9,189 nucleotides of DNA, taken from Mollicutes bacterium. Lineage in GTDB: Bacteria > Bacillota_I > Bacilli_A > Izemoplasmatales > Izemoplasmataceae. The stretch lies in NCBI GenBank assembly GCA_003551455.1, contig PUMR01000013.1, forward strand, positions 1-9,189, read 5' to 3'. Of this stretch, positions 1 to 5,822 are shown one piece after another; position 1 is the first letter of the stretch, and every line of letters starts with the position of its first letter. A program made the translations under genes and the position numbers. The notes under the pieces are model-generated. The model did no database searches. It saw only the letters and a list, made by a program, of their open reading frames with translations, and was not told where the DNA came from.

Positions 1-1
1 A

Positions 2-2095
2 AGGGTTGGATCTTTGCCCGACAGACCTGGGTTCATCGTGCCAGGAACTAGGTGGAGTGCCCCGGAAACACTTGAGAATATAACAGATGATATGGTTTTC
101 TACTTAGTTCATGAGCGTGACACTAATCAGCAATTTACACTGACTGTTGAGGATGGAACTGGCAGCGGCCAGTATTATTACAATGACATCGCCACTGTGC
201 AGCCGGAAGATGCTCCCCCCGGACAGACATTTAGCCATTGGGAATCTAATGGGAAAATTGTTGGTTATAACGAAACTCATTCTTTCTCCATGTTCGACGA
301 CAAGACTGTCTCGGCCATTTTTGATGAGTCTCCGATTGCCCCCTCTCCTTTGATTACGATAAGTGATCCATTAGACCTCAGATGGGGAATGACATCTTTC
401 CTTGCACAATTCCATATCCCAGAAAACTATAATCTTATTGAGTATGGCATTCTTACTCCTGAGAGCTTTTTTGTAGAAGAACTGCAATATGACAGCGCAG
501 ACACTTCTATCAATGAAGGCTTTAAGTTCGTGGGACAGACCAAAGAATTTATCATGTCCTTTGAAAACCCTCTGAGTATGGCAAGAGCTTATCTTGTAGT
601 GGAAGATGAAGGGGGCCAGATAGATACTTTTTATAGTCGTCATATTGATGTTGAACCTTCATCCATATCGGAAGTCTGGAATTCCAAATTGGGTAGTGAA
701 GTCTTTACCCAAGGTATTGTAACAAAAATAATAGATCATAGAACCTTCTTTATTCAAGATGATACTAGAGGTGTTATTATTGACGCAGAAAATTTCATTG
801 ATGAAAACGACATCGCAGTGGCAGATGAAGTTCAACTGCTTGGAGTTAGAAACGTCTCCTTCGGAAGAGAACGAATCATCATAGATGATGTTCAACATAT
901 TGCCGTAGACCAACCACTTCCCGGCGCAGTTGACCTACAAGACGCAGAGCTTGACATCTCTGATAGCAATGAGATGATTGATTATCAGGGTATGTTGATA
1001 GATCTACCTGAGATGATTGTTTTAGACAAGGATGAAGATAGCTTTGGCAGTATTAGCCTCGACCTTCTTGATCCTTATACTAATGCTACAATCACAATCC
1101 GCATTGATAATCGTATTGACTGGCTCGATGATTATGTGTACGATGGGCACTTGAAAGACCATATCGATTCTTTCGAAGCCGGCGATGTCATATCTTTAGA
1201 TAATGTCGTCATGTCTTGGCACAATGGACCTCAACTTGCTTTCGCAGATACAGATGAGATATCACTGACAGAGTTGTCTGAAGATGCTCTTGATGCCTAT
1301 CTGCCAACTACAAGATTCGGACTCCCTGAAGAAACGACTGAAGATTTAGTGTTGGAAGGAGAATATCTTAACGGATTAGGTGGTTGGAATCTATCTATCG
1401 ATTGGGAATCAACCAATACGACTTATATCTCAGATGAAGGTGTCGTAACAAGGCCTGCCCCGGGTGAGGATGATGTCGAGGTGGACCTTTTGGCTACTGT
1501 TACAGATCCTTATGAATACGATGAGACATTCACGATTACTGTTAAGGTTATTGCCCAAGAGGACCCCGAGGAACCCTTATTGGCATACAATTTTGATTTT
1601 GGTAGTTCTGATGTTACTGGCTACGCTGAAGGATATTTGACATTTACTAACAATTGGGATTCGGAAGAGTACTCGTTCTACAAGGATCGTGTTCAGATAT
1701 ACGATTTTGATGGTGACCCAGCGTTAATGTTTGCTCCTATCACAAGTGCTCTTTTCACATACATCGAAATTGACTTGACCGAAGAAAATCGTGATATTGT
1801 TGAAATCGTTTTCGATTACTCTGCACGAACCCAAACCGTAGCAAACAATTTGAATGGTGTTTGGTATTTCCAAGTTTGGGATGATGTTTTAGAAGATTGG
1901 GTCACTCTCGAAACCACAACAGGTCAGACGAACCTTGTCGACAATATTGAGGCTTACTATCAAACTGTGACTTACGAGATTTCGGGTGGCAATCTGTTTA
2001 GAATTTTGGTAAACCCGACCAGCGCCACTATAGGAAACACGGGCAGAGCCGTTCACGTGGATAATTTCAAGGTTTACGTGGAAGATGATGATTGA
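2..2095 (+). CDS. Secreted multidomain protein with InlB-like, OB-like and Ig-like modules (5' end missing)
   Basis: The frame is open to the left edge, so the start and any signal peptide lie outside; TTG at 14 is not a credible start. About 697 residues are visible, with no cysteine and many Asp/Glu, as expected for an extracellular protein. Modules by base position: end of a repeat-like unit (2-120); a divergent InlB/bacterial-repeat domain (131-325: G-x-G-x-Y, PPGQTFSHWESNG, then KTVSAIF); a beta domain resembling FN3/Ig (350-658); an OB-like domain (662-913, TQGIVTKI then FFIQDDTRG); a second possible OB-like domain (917-1288); an atrophied bacterial Ig-like domain (1280-1555, WESTNTTYISDEGVVTRP); and a C-terminal beta-rich domain (1571-2083) ending in DNFKVYVEDDD. 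No LPXTG signal or C-terminal membrane helix is seen, so it is secreted or held by missing N-terminal sequence. OB-like pairs occur in surface nucleases, but no catalytic domain is visible. Composition is clearly AT-richer than the rest of the window. Function unknown; the module calls are by eye. Confidence 0.8.
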   Translation, partial: RVGSLPDRPGFIVPGTRWSAPETLENITDDMVFYLVHERDTNQQFTLTVEDGTGSGQYYYNDIATVQPEDAPPGQTFSHWESNGKIVGYNETHSFSMFDDKTVSAIFDESPIAPSPLITISDPLDLRWGMTSFLAQFHIPENYNLIEYGILTPESFFVEELQYDSADTSINEGFKFVGQTKEFIMSFENPLSMARAYLVVEDEGGQIDTFYSRHIDVEPSSISEVWNSKLGSEVFTQGIVTKIIDHRTFFIQDDTRGVIIDAENFIDENDIAVADEVQLLGVRNVSFGRERIIIDDVQHIAVDQPLPGAVDLQDAELDISDSNEMIDYQGMLIDLPEMIVLDKDEDSFGSISLDLLDPYTNATITIRIDNRIDWLDDYVYDGHLKDHIDSFEAGDVISLDNVVMSWHNGPQLAFADTDEISLTELSEDALDAYLPTTRFGLPEETTEDLVLEGEYLNGLGGWNLSIDWESTNTTYISDEGVVTRPAPGEDDVEVDLLATVTDPYEYDETFTITVKVIAQEDPEEPLLAYNFDFGSSDVTGYAEGYLTFTNNWDSEEYSFYKDRVQIYDFDGDPALMFAPITSALFTYIEIDLTEENRDIVEIVFDYSARTQTVANNLNGVWYFQVWDDVLEDWVTLETTTGQTNLVDNIEAYYQTVTYEISGGNLFRILVNPTSATIGNTGRAVHVDNFKVYVEDDD

Positions 2096-2152
2096 CATGC
2101 AATACCCGACATATTAACACTCAATTCAACATTATTTCGCTCCATTAAGCTG

Positions 2153-2207
2153 AAACCGCACTCCAAATCTTGAATCCTGACCCAAGATAAGGAAGGCGGT
2201 TTTCTTT
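2153..2207 (+). terminator. Probable intrinsic terminator after the modular secreted protein
   Basis: An imperfect stem-loop: AAACCGC (2153-2159) pairs with GCGGTTT (2196-2202), and an inner stem pairs ATCTTG (2167-2172) with CAAGAT (2183-2188). The run TTTTCTTT (2200-2207) starts inside the 3' arm. It lies 57 bases after the stop. The stem is interrupted by internal loops, so the call is moderate. Apart from this and a promoter, I see nothing in 2096-2305. Confidence 0.5.
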
Positions 2208-2274
2208 ACTCAGTTTGTTGTAACAATTCTTTCTCAAGATTCAGGCTTGACTACATTATATTTCATTGATTTTA

Positions 2275-2283
2275 TGGTAGAAT
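2275..2283 (+). promoter_or_regulatory. Extended -10 promoter of the lipoprotein gene
   Basis: TGG-TAGAAT is an extended -10 element (TGn at 2275-2277, hexamer at 2278-2283). The best -35-like hexamer, TTGACT (2247-2252), is 25 bases away, which is too far to act as a pair, so the extended -10 would have to carry recognition. Transcription would start near 2290 and give a very short leader. The 11-mer ATGGTAGAATA also occurs at the promoter of the winged-helix gene on the other strand. Confidence 0.45.
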
Positions 2284-2292
2284 ACGGAATGA

Positions 2293-2300
2293 AGGGGTGA
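2293..2300 (+). promoter_or_regulatory. Ribosome binding site that fixes the lipoprotein start
   Basis: AGGGGTGA sits five bases before ATG at 2306. A GTG in the same frame at 2297 lies inside this site and therefore cannot be the start; the ATG also gives a proper MKK-type signal peptide. Confidence 0.7.
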
Positions 2301-2305
2301 ATGCT

Positions 2306-3151
2306 ATGAAAAAGATTCTACTGCTCTTGATGGTTTCTTCCTTGGTCTTTCTGGCGGGTTGTGCATGTGCGAGAGACCCTTCTGCACCGGCGAACCTCCG
2401 TTTCGAAGACGAGATGATTGAATGGCTCGGCGTGGAAGACGCCGACCATTATGAGATAAAGATCAACGGTTCCACCTATGAGGCGGATAAGACCTCGTTC
2501 GATGTCTCTTTCCTTCCCCCGGGTGATTACACCGTCACAATCCGTACGGTACGTGATGATAGACAGTCATCGCCTTCGGACACTCTGTCTTTCACCATTT
2601 TCGGCGGTGTCACGAAAAACATGACCTTCAATGTGCGAAGTGACTATGACCTCAAAGTGCGCATGTGGCAGGATTTTACCATCGACACTGTCACCCTCGA
2701 TGGTGACGATGTAGGTCTTGATGACTTCCAAAGTGAAGATGGCTACCTCGTCATCAAAAAAGAATTCTTGCAAGTACTGGCACCGACCGAAGAGGATCGT
2801 TATGAACTCCATATCGAAGGTACAGGTGGAGAACTCCTTTTGAACTTGAAGATTGTCGACCAGGAGAAACCCCATCTTGTGAGCAGTCCTTCTCACGAAT
2901 ATGTACCCGGTAAAGACATCCACTTCTACTTTGAAGTGTTGGGCGGCAGTGTCTCGAGTCTGAACCCGCCGACAGGCATCGAACTCGATGAGGACGATTA
3001 CACCGTGGAAGAGAATCTCCTCATCATCCATCACGAATTCATCGAAAAAGTCAGAGAAGATGATCCCGAAAGAGAGATGCTCATCATGATCCTCGTCTTG
3101 CAGAATGAAGGGCATTCCACCATCAGCAACCTCTTCATCTCTCTACCTTGA
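2306..3151 (+). CDS. Lipoprotein with FN3-like and two X2-like modules
   Basis: 281 residues from the ATG at 2306. Residues 1-19 form a lipoprotein signal peptide: MKK, a hydrophobic run, then the lipobox LAGC with lipidated Cys19; a second Cys at 21 is unusual. Residues about 26-98 resemble a fibronectin type III module (APANLRF, EWLGVEDADHYEIKING, PPGDYTVTIRTV). Residues about 105-184 and 199-281 look like two tandem copies of an X2-type Ig-like module: each has a short acidic DD/DY strand followed by LVIKKEFL or LLIIHHEFI and ends with a beta strand. The protein would sit on the outer face of the membrane. No enzyme motif is visible; a role in surface adhesion or substrate binding is only a guess. 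Its composition is between that of the AT-richer gene to its left and the GC-richer genes to its right. It has no clear terminator of its own; read-through would meet the riboswitch terminator downstream. Confidence 0.85.
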   Translation: MKKILLLLMVSSLVFLAGCACARDPSAPANLRFEDEMIEWLGVEDADHYEIKINGSTYEADKTSFDVSFLPPGDYTVTIRTVRDDRQSSPSDTLSFTIFGGVTKNMTFNVRSDYDLKVRMWQDFTIDTVTLDGDDVGLDDFQSEDGYLVIKKEFLQVLAPTEEDRYELHIEGTGGELLLNLKIVDQEKPHLVSSPSHEYVPGKDIHFYFEVLGGSVSSLNPPTGIELDEDDYTVEENLLIIHHEFIEKVREDDPEREMLIMILVLQNEGHSTISNLFISLP

Positions 3152-3167
3152 TTTTCGCTCTCTCCTC

Positions 3168-3196
3168 TTGCATGAAACCGTCATTTCTTGTATAAT
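3168..3196 (+). promoter_or_regulatory. Sigma-A type promoter of the riboswitch-antiporter unit
   Basis: TTGCAT (3168-3173) and a perfect TATAAT (3191-3196) are separated by 17 bases. Transcription would start around 3203, just before the aptamer, so the riboswitch is the first element of the transcript. Confidence 0.8.
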
Positions 3197-3205
3197 CCTT
3201 CCATA

Positions 3206-3253
3206 GTGGCGATGGCGTTCGCCCTTGACCGCTTCTTAAGCTGATGACGCCTG
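3206..3253 (+). promoter_or_regulatory. Fluoride riboswitch aptamer (crcB motif)
   Basis: The conserved crcB pattern can be read directly. GGCG (3208-3211) pairs with CGCC (3220-3223), closing the loop AUGGCGUU. GGCGU in that loop (3214-3218) pairs with ACGCC (3247-3251) to make the pseudoknot. A second small stem is GCUU (3231-3234) with AAGC (3238-3241). The signature GCTGATGACGCCT (3240-3252) matches the conserved 3' part of the family. Fluoride riboswitches bind F- through Mg2+ and turn on genes for fluoride resistance, including crcB/fluc, CLC-type and CPA-type transporters. The downstream antiporter fits this set. Confidence 0.9.
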
Positions 3254-3282
3254 GATGTTTTTTGCATCCGGGCTTTTTCTTT
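3249..3282 (+). terminator. Riboswitch-controlled intrinsic terminator (expression platform)
   Basis: GCCTGGATG (3249-3257) pairs with CATCCGGGC (3265-3273) over nine base pairs, one of them G-U, around a T-rich loop, followed by TTTTTCTTT (3274-3282). Bases GCC at 3249-3251 also belong to the aptamer pseudoknot, so the two structures compete. Fluoride binding should hold the pseudoknot and let polymerase read through: an ON switch at the level of transcription. Confidence 0.88.
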
Positions 3283-3295
3283 GCCCGCATACGGA

Positions 3296-3303
3296 AAGGG
3301 TGG
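3296..3303 (+). promoter_or_regulatory. Ribosome binding site of the antiporter gene
   Basis: AAGGGTGG lies five bases before ATG at 3309. An earlier in-frame ATG at 3255 lies inside the terminator stem and has no ribosome binding site, so 3309 is the start. Confidence 0.75.
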
Positions 3304-3308
3304 ACATA

Positions 3309-4505
3309 ATGATATTAGACCTGGCAATTCTACTTTTCTTCGGCTTCGTGGGCGGACTCCTCTTCGAATGGCTCCGTCTGCCGGGGCTCATCGGGATGTT
3401 GCTGGTGGGGATTCTTTTAGGCCCTCATGGATTTGACCTTTTCAGTGACGCCCTCATGGGAATAAGCTATGATCTAAGGCTCATCGCCCTCGTGGTGATT
3501 CTTCTCCGGGCGGGGCTCGGCTTGAACAAACGCCAACTCCAAGCCGTCGGCAAGACGGCCATCTTTCTCGCCGTCATCCCGAACCTCTTGGAAGGTTTCA
3601 CGGTGGCTCTTTTGGCGATGTGGCTCTTGGGCTTCACTTTCTTGGAAGCCGGCATCCTCGGCTTCATCATCGCCGCCGTGAGTCCGGCCGTCGTCGTGCC
3701 GGCGATGATCCGCTTCATGGACAAACGTCTCGGCATGAAAAAGAAGATCCCCGTCCTCATCCTCTCTTCGGCATCGCTCGATGACGTTTTCGCCATCACC
3801 TTCTTCTCGGCCTTTCTCGGGGTCTATCTCGGCACCCACGAAAACATCGGTCTGCAGCTATTGAACATTCCCTTGGCGATCGCCATCGGGGTGCTTCTCG
3901 GCATCACCCTCGGCTTCATCCTCGTCTGGTTCTTCAACAAAATCCACATGCGCGACAGCAAAAAAGTCGTGCTCATCCTTTCGGCGGCCTTCTTCATGGT
4001 CGCCTTGGAGCACTCTTTGCAAGAGATCGTCATGATCGCCTCACTCCTCGGCGTCATGGCGATGGGGATCGCCATCGTCGAAAGAAAAGCCGTTCTCGGT
4101 CCCCGCCTCTCCAACAAGTTCACCAAAGTGTGGGTCATGGCCGAGATCTTCCTCTTCGTCCTCGTGGGCGCGGAAGTCGATGTCGGCGTGGCGTTGCAGG
4201 CCGGTCTCATCGGTCTCGCTCTTATTGCCGGGGGCTTGCTCCTAAGGAGTGTGGGCGTGATCCTCGCGACGCTGAAATCGCCCTTGGACAAAAACGAAAG
4301 ACTCTTCACCGTGATGAGCTATTGGCCGAAAGCCACCGTGCAGGCGGCGATCGGCTCCATCCCGCTTTCGCTCGGGGTCAATAACGGTGATGTCATCCTC
4401 GCCATCGCCATCCTTTCCATCCTCGTGACGGCCCCGCTCGGTGCCGTCATGATCGAGACCTTCGGCAAGAGACTCTTGCATGTGGATGAACCGAAAAAGA
4501 CCTGA
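3309..4505 (+). CDS. CPA-family cation/proton antiporter, probable fluoride-resistance transporter
   Basis: 398 residues and about 12 hydrophobic segments, matching the Na+/H+ exchanger fold (Pfam Na_H_Exchanger) for membrane domain size, without a long cytosolic tail. Visible landmarks: ISYDLRLIALVVILLRAGLGL-like segment at 52-72, AAVSPAVVVP at 122-131 in an early core helix, SSASLDDVFAI at 153-163 with the paired aspartates D158-D159 expected at the ion site of DD-type antiporters, LVGAEVDVG near 285-293, and a conserved-looking PKATVQAAIG at 340-349. It acts in the cytoplasmic membrane. The fluoride riboswitch directly upstream argues that it exports F-, or uses the proton/cation gradient to relieve fluoride stress, rather than serving general sodium homeostasis. 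The riboswitch controls it as a single-gene unit, and a strong terminator follows within ten bases of the stop. Family call is firm; the transported ion is inference from regulation. No crcB/fluc gene is present in the window. Confidence 0.9.
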   Translation: MILDLAILLFFGFVGGLLFEWLRLPGLIGMLLVGILLGPHGFDLFSDALMGISYDLRLIALVVILLRAGLGLNKRQLQAVGKTAIFLAVIPNLLEGFTVALLAMWLLGFTFLEAGILGFIIAAVSPAVVVPAMIRFMDKRLGMKKKIPVLILSSASLDDVFAITFFSAFLGVYLGTHENIGLQLLNIPLAIAIGVLLGITLGFILVWFFNKIHMRDSKKVVLILSAAFFMVALEHSLQEIVMIASLLGVMAMGIAIVERKAVLGPRLSNKFTKVWVMAEIFLFVLVGAEVDVGVALQAGLIGLALIAGGLLLRSVGVILATLKSPLDKNERLFTVMSYWPKATVQAAIGSIPLSLGVNNGDVILAIAILSILVTAPLGAVMIETFGKRLLHVDEPKKT

Positions 4506-4512
4506 AAAAGTA

Positions 4513-4546
4513 AAGCACGAAATCCCGGCGGATTTCGTGCTTATTT
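4513..4546. terminator. Bidirectional intrinsic terminator between convergent genes
   Basis: A perfect 13-bp stem, 4513-4525 with 4530-4542 (core GCACGAAATCC / GGATTTCGTGC), closed by a CGGC tetraloop. On the + strand it is followed by TTATTTGATTT; on the - strand by TTTACTTTTTC, which overlaps the antiporter stop. It can end both the antiporter transcript and that of the convergent winged-helix gene. Confidence 0.88.
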
Positions 4547-4570
4547 GATTTATGGCTGATACCACCACTA

Positions 4571-4617
4571 TTTGGGCGCGTCAAGCTTTCAAGCCCAAAA
4601 TTCATCCATTTTTGGGC
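4571..4617. repeat. Three-arm set of TTTGGGC inverted/direct repeats
   Basis: TTTGGGC at 4571-4577 and again at 4611-4617 flank the complementary GCCCAAA at 4593-4599. The middle arm can pair with either side: with the right arm it makes an 8-bp stem, GCCCAAAA/TTTTGGGC, around nine bases. Each outer arm is followed by a similar GCGT or ACGT. It lies in the 3' untranslated part of the minus-strand winged-helix gene. Role unknown. Confidence 0.5.
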
Positions 4618-4636
4618 ACGTTTTCTAGGTGCGTGT

Positions 4637-5731
4637 TCAGCGCACAATGTATTGGGCGTTACCGCCTTTTGGCAATTTGATGGTCTTTCGGGCGATCAAG
4701 CCTTCCGTCACGACCGTGTAGAAGAAATGATAGTACCAAAGGAAGAATTCTCCATATGTCACGTGTCTTTGCCATATGTTTTCCCGATACAGCGTTTGGA
4801 TATCTTCTTCGTAGCGAGAAAGGATTTCTCGGAAGTCTTTCCGCACCAGGCTCGCAAGCTCCATGAGCGGGCCTTGATCCGCTCTTGCCAACACGGGGAT
4901 GGCCAGACCTTTCTCGTCCATGATGCCCAAGGCCTTGAAGCCTTCCTTGATGTTTTCCTCCAAAGGGAGGCCTTTTTCTTTGTGGGCGAGAAGTTTTCCC
5001 AAAAGGTCCTTTTTCTTTTCTTGGAGGGATTCCACCGTATCCAAGGAGAAAAGCTCTTGTAGATCGTTTTTATCAAGGTTCAAGAAGTTCTTGGCGCCCC
5101 GATTCTTGCCGTAGAGGCCGAAGACGAGACCATCGAAGATCTCCACCCGGTTCCCCGGGATGCCGAAGGATTCTTCCGCTTGCGAAGGATCTTTTTCCAA
5201 AATCGCGATTGTATAGCGTTTGTCGTTTCGGCTCGGCAACTCTTTCTCCAGACACTCCTCTTGCAAAGGACCGATCTGCAAAAAATCCAACAACATCCCC
5301 GAAAGAACGAGGAACGATATTTCTGCAAAGGGATGGGCGGCGAGGGAAGGAATCTTTTCCACTTCCGCTTTGATTGTAGGTAGCCTTGTTTCCATCTTGT
5401 GGACCATCTCTTCGGCGAGGGGCACCGCCTCTTCGCGGAGCTCTTCTCCTTCCGGGAGGATCACCACCATGACCCGACTCGTGTAGCCGCCCTTTTCCTT
5501 TTTGATGAGCTCTTCATCCGCCAAGAAAGCGAGTCTCTCCGCCGTTGCCTCGTCTGTCAAGCCGAAATGGGCGGCGATATCTTCCACCTCGAAGCCCAAG
5601 GTCAAAAGGACGAGGATCTCTTTCAAGTTCTTCTCTTCAAGCCGAAAACGGGGCCGGTTCTCATCATCGGCGATGAATTTCACTTCATAGGTGTTTGCCA
5701 ACGCGATCGCGATCGCTTGCCTAGTTTCCAT
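4637..5731 (-). CDS. Unrecognised protein with N-terminal winged-helix-like segment, possible transcription regulator
   Basis: 364 residues. ATG at 5731-5729 follows AAAGGAGT (5748-5741) by nine bases. Residues about 35-86 look like a winged helix: NLKEILVLLTLG, then EDIAAHFGLTDEATAERLAFL as the helix-turn-helix, then ADEELIKKEKGGYTSR as helix end and wing, similar in layout to ArsR/MarR-type DNA-binding domains. Residues 87-364 are a long domain I do not recognise: a charged helical stretch (95-125), a hydrophobic segment (136-152), alternating strands (172-208), a helical region (220-270), and an aromatic-rich C terminus (WQRHVTYGEFFLWYYHFFY, 320-338) ending in short strands. There is no signal peptide and no clear membrane helix, so it is cytoplasmic. 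The region is monocistronic by its own promoter and terminator. Its target is unknown; self-regulation through the dyads at its promoter is a guess. It could instead be an enzyme with a DNA-binding domain. Confidence 0.75.
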   Translation of the reverse strand: METRQAIAIALANTYEVKFIADDENRPRFRLEEKNLKEILVLLTLGFEVEDIAAHFGLTDEATAERLAFLADEELIKKEKGGYTSRVMVVILPEGEELREEAVPLAEEMVHKMETRLPTIKAEVEKIPSLAAHPFAEISFLVLSGMLLDFLQIGPLQEECLEKELPSRNDKRYTIAILEKDPSQAEESFGIPGNRVEIFDGLVFGLYGKNRGAKNFLNLDKNDLQELFSLDTVESLQEKKKDLLGKLLAHKEKGLPLEENIKEGFKALGIMDEKGLAIPVLARADQGPLMELASLVRKDFREILSRYEEDIQTLYRENIWQRHVTYGEFFLWYYHFFYTVVTEGLIARKTIKLPKGGNAQYIVR

Positions 5732-5764
5732 GAGTTGGACACTCCTTTGCGGAAATCAAGTCTT

Positions 5765-5793
5765 ATTCTACCATGGAACGTTCAACCGTCCAA
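5765..5793 (-). promoter_or_regulatory. Promoter of the winged-helix gene with an internal palindrome
   Basis: On the minus strand, TAGAAT (5770-5765) is preceded by TGG, an extended -10, and by a weak -35, TTGGAC (5793-5788), at 17 bases. The 8-base palindrome GAACGTTC (5776-5783) lies between the two hexamers, where a repressor would act. It would give a leader of about 27 bases before the start codon. Confidence 0.5.
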
Positions 5794-5816
5794 AGCCCCA
5801 TCGAGCCGGGCTTTGG
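5790..5816 (-). terminator. Stem-loop after the protease gene, without a T-run
   Basis: A perfect 9-bp inverted repeat, CCAAAGCCC (5790-5798) and GGGCTTTGG (5808-5816), with a nine-base loop, starts six bases after the protease stop on the minus strand. No T-run follows, so it may be a weak terminator or an RNA-stabilising hairpin. Its far arm overlaps the putative -35 of the winged-helix gene, so an operator role is also possible. Confidence 0.4.
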
Positions 5817-5822
5817 CGATGG

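Noticed and set aside
14..16. TTG at 14 as the start of the secreted protein
   Set aside because: The frame is open to the window edge, the sequence before it looks like coding, and no signal peptide follows it.
2567..3115. 182-codon minus-strand frame opposite the lipoprotein gene
   Set aside because: It is the antisense shadow of a gene with a clear signal peptide and ribosome binding site, and has no start signal of its own.
3255..3308. Upstream in-frame extension of the antiporter starting at ATG 3255
   Set aside because: The ATG lies inside the riboswitch terminator stem and has no ribosome binding site; the ATG at 3309 has a good one and begins directly at the first membrane segment.
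3824..4309. 161-codon minus-strand frame inside the antiporter gene
   Set aside because: Low-complexity, basic and Met/Thr-rich product, antisense to a conserved membrane protein; no start signal.
5703..5716. GCGATCGCGATCGC, a repeat of an octameric palindrome known from cyanobacteria (HIP1)
   Set aside because: It occurs once, within codons for Ala-Ile-Ala-Ile-Ala at the start of the winged-helix gene; no other copies are seen.
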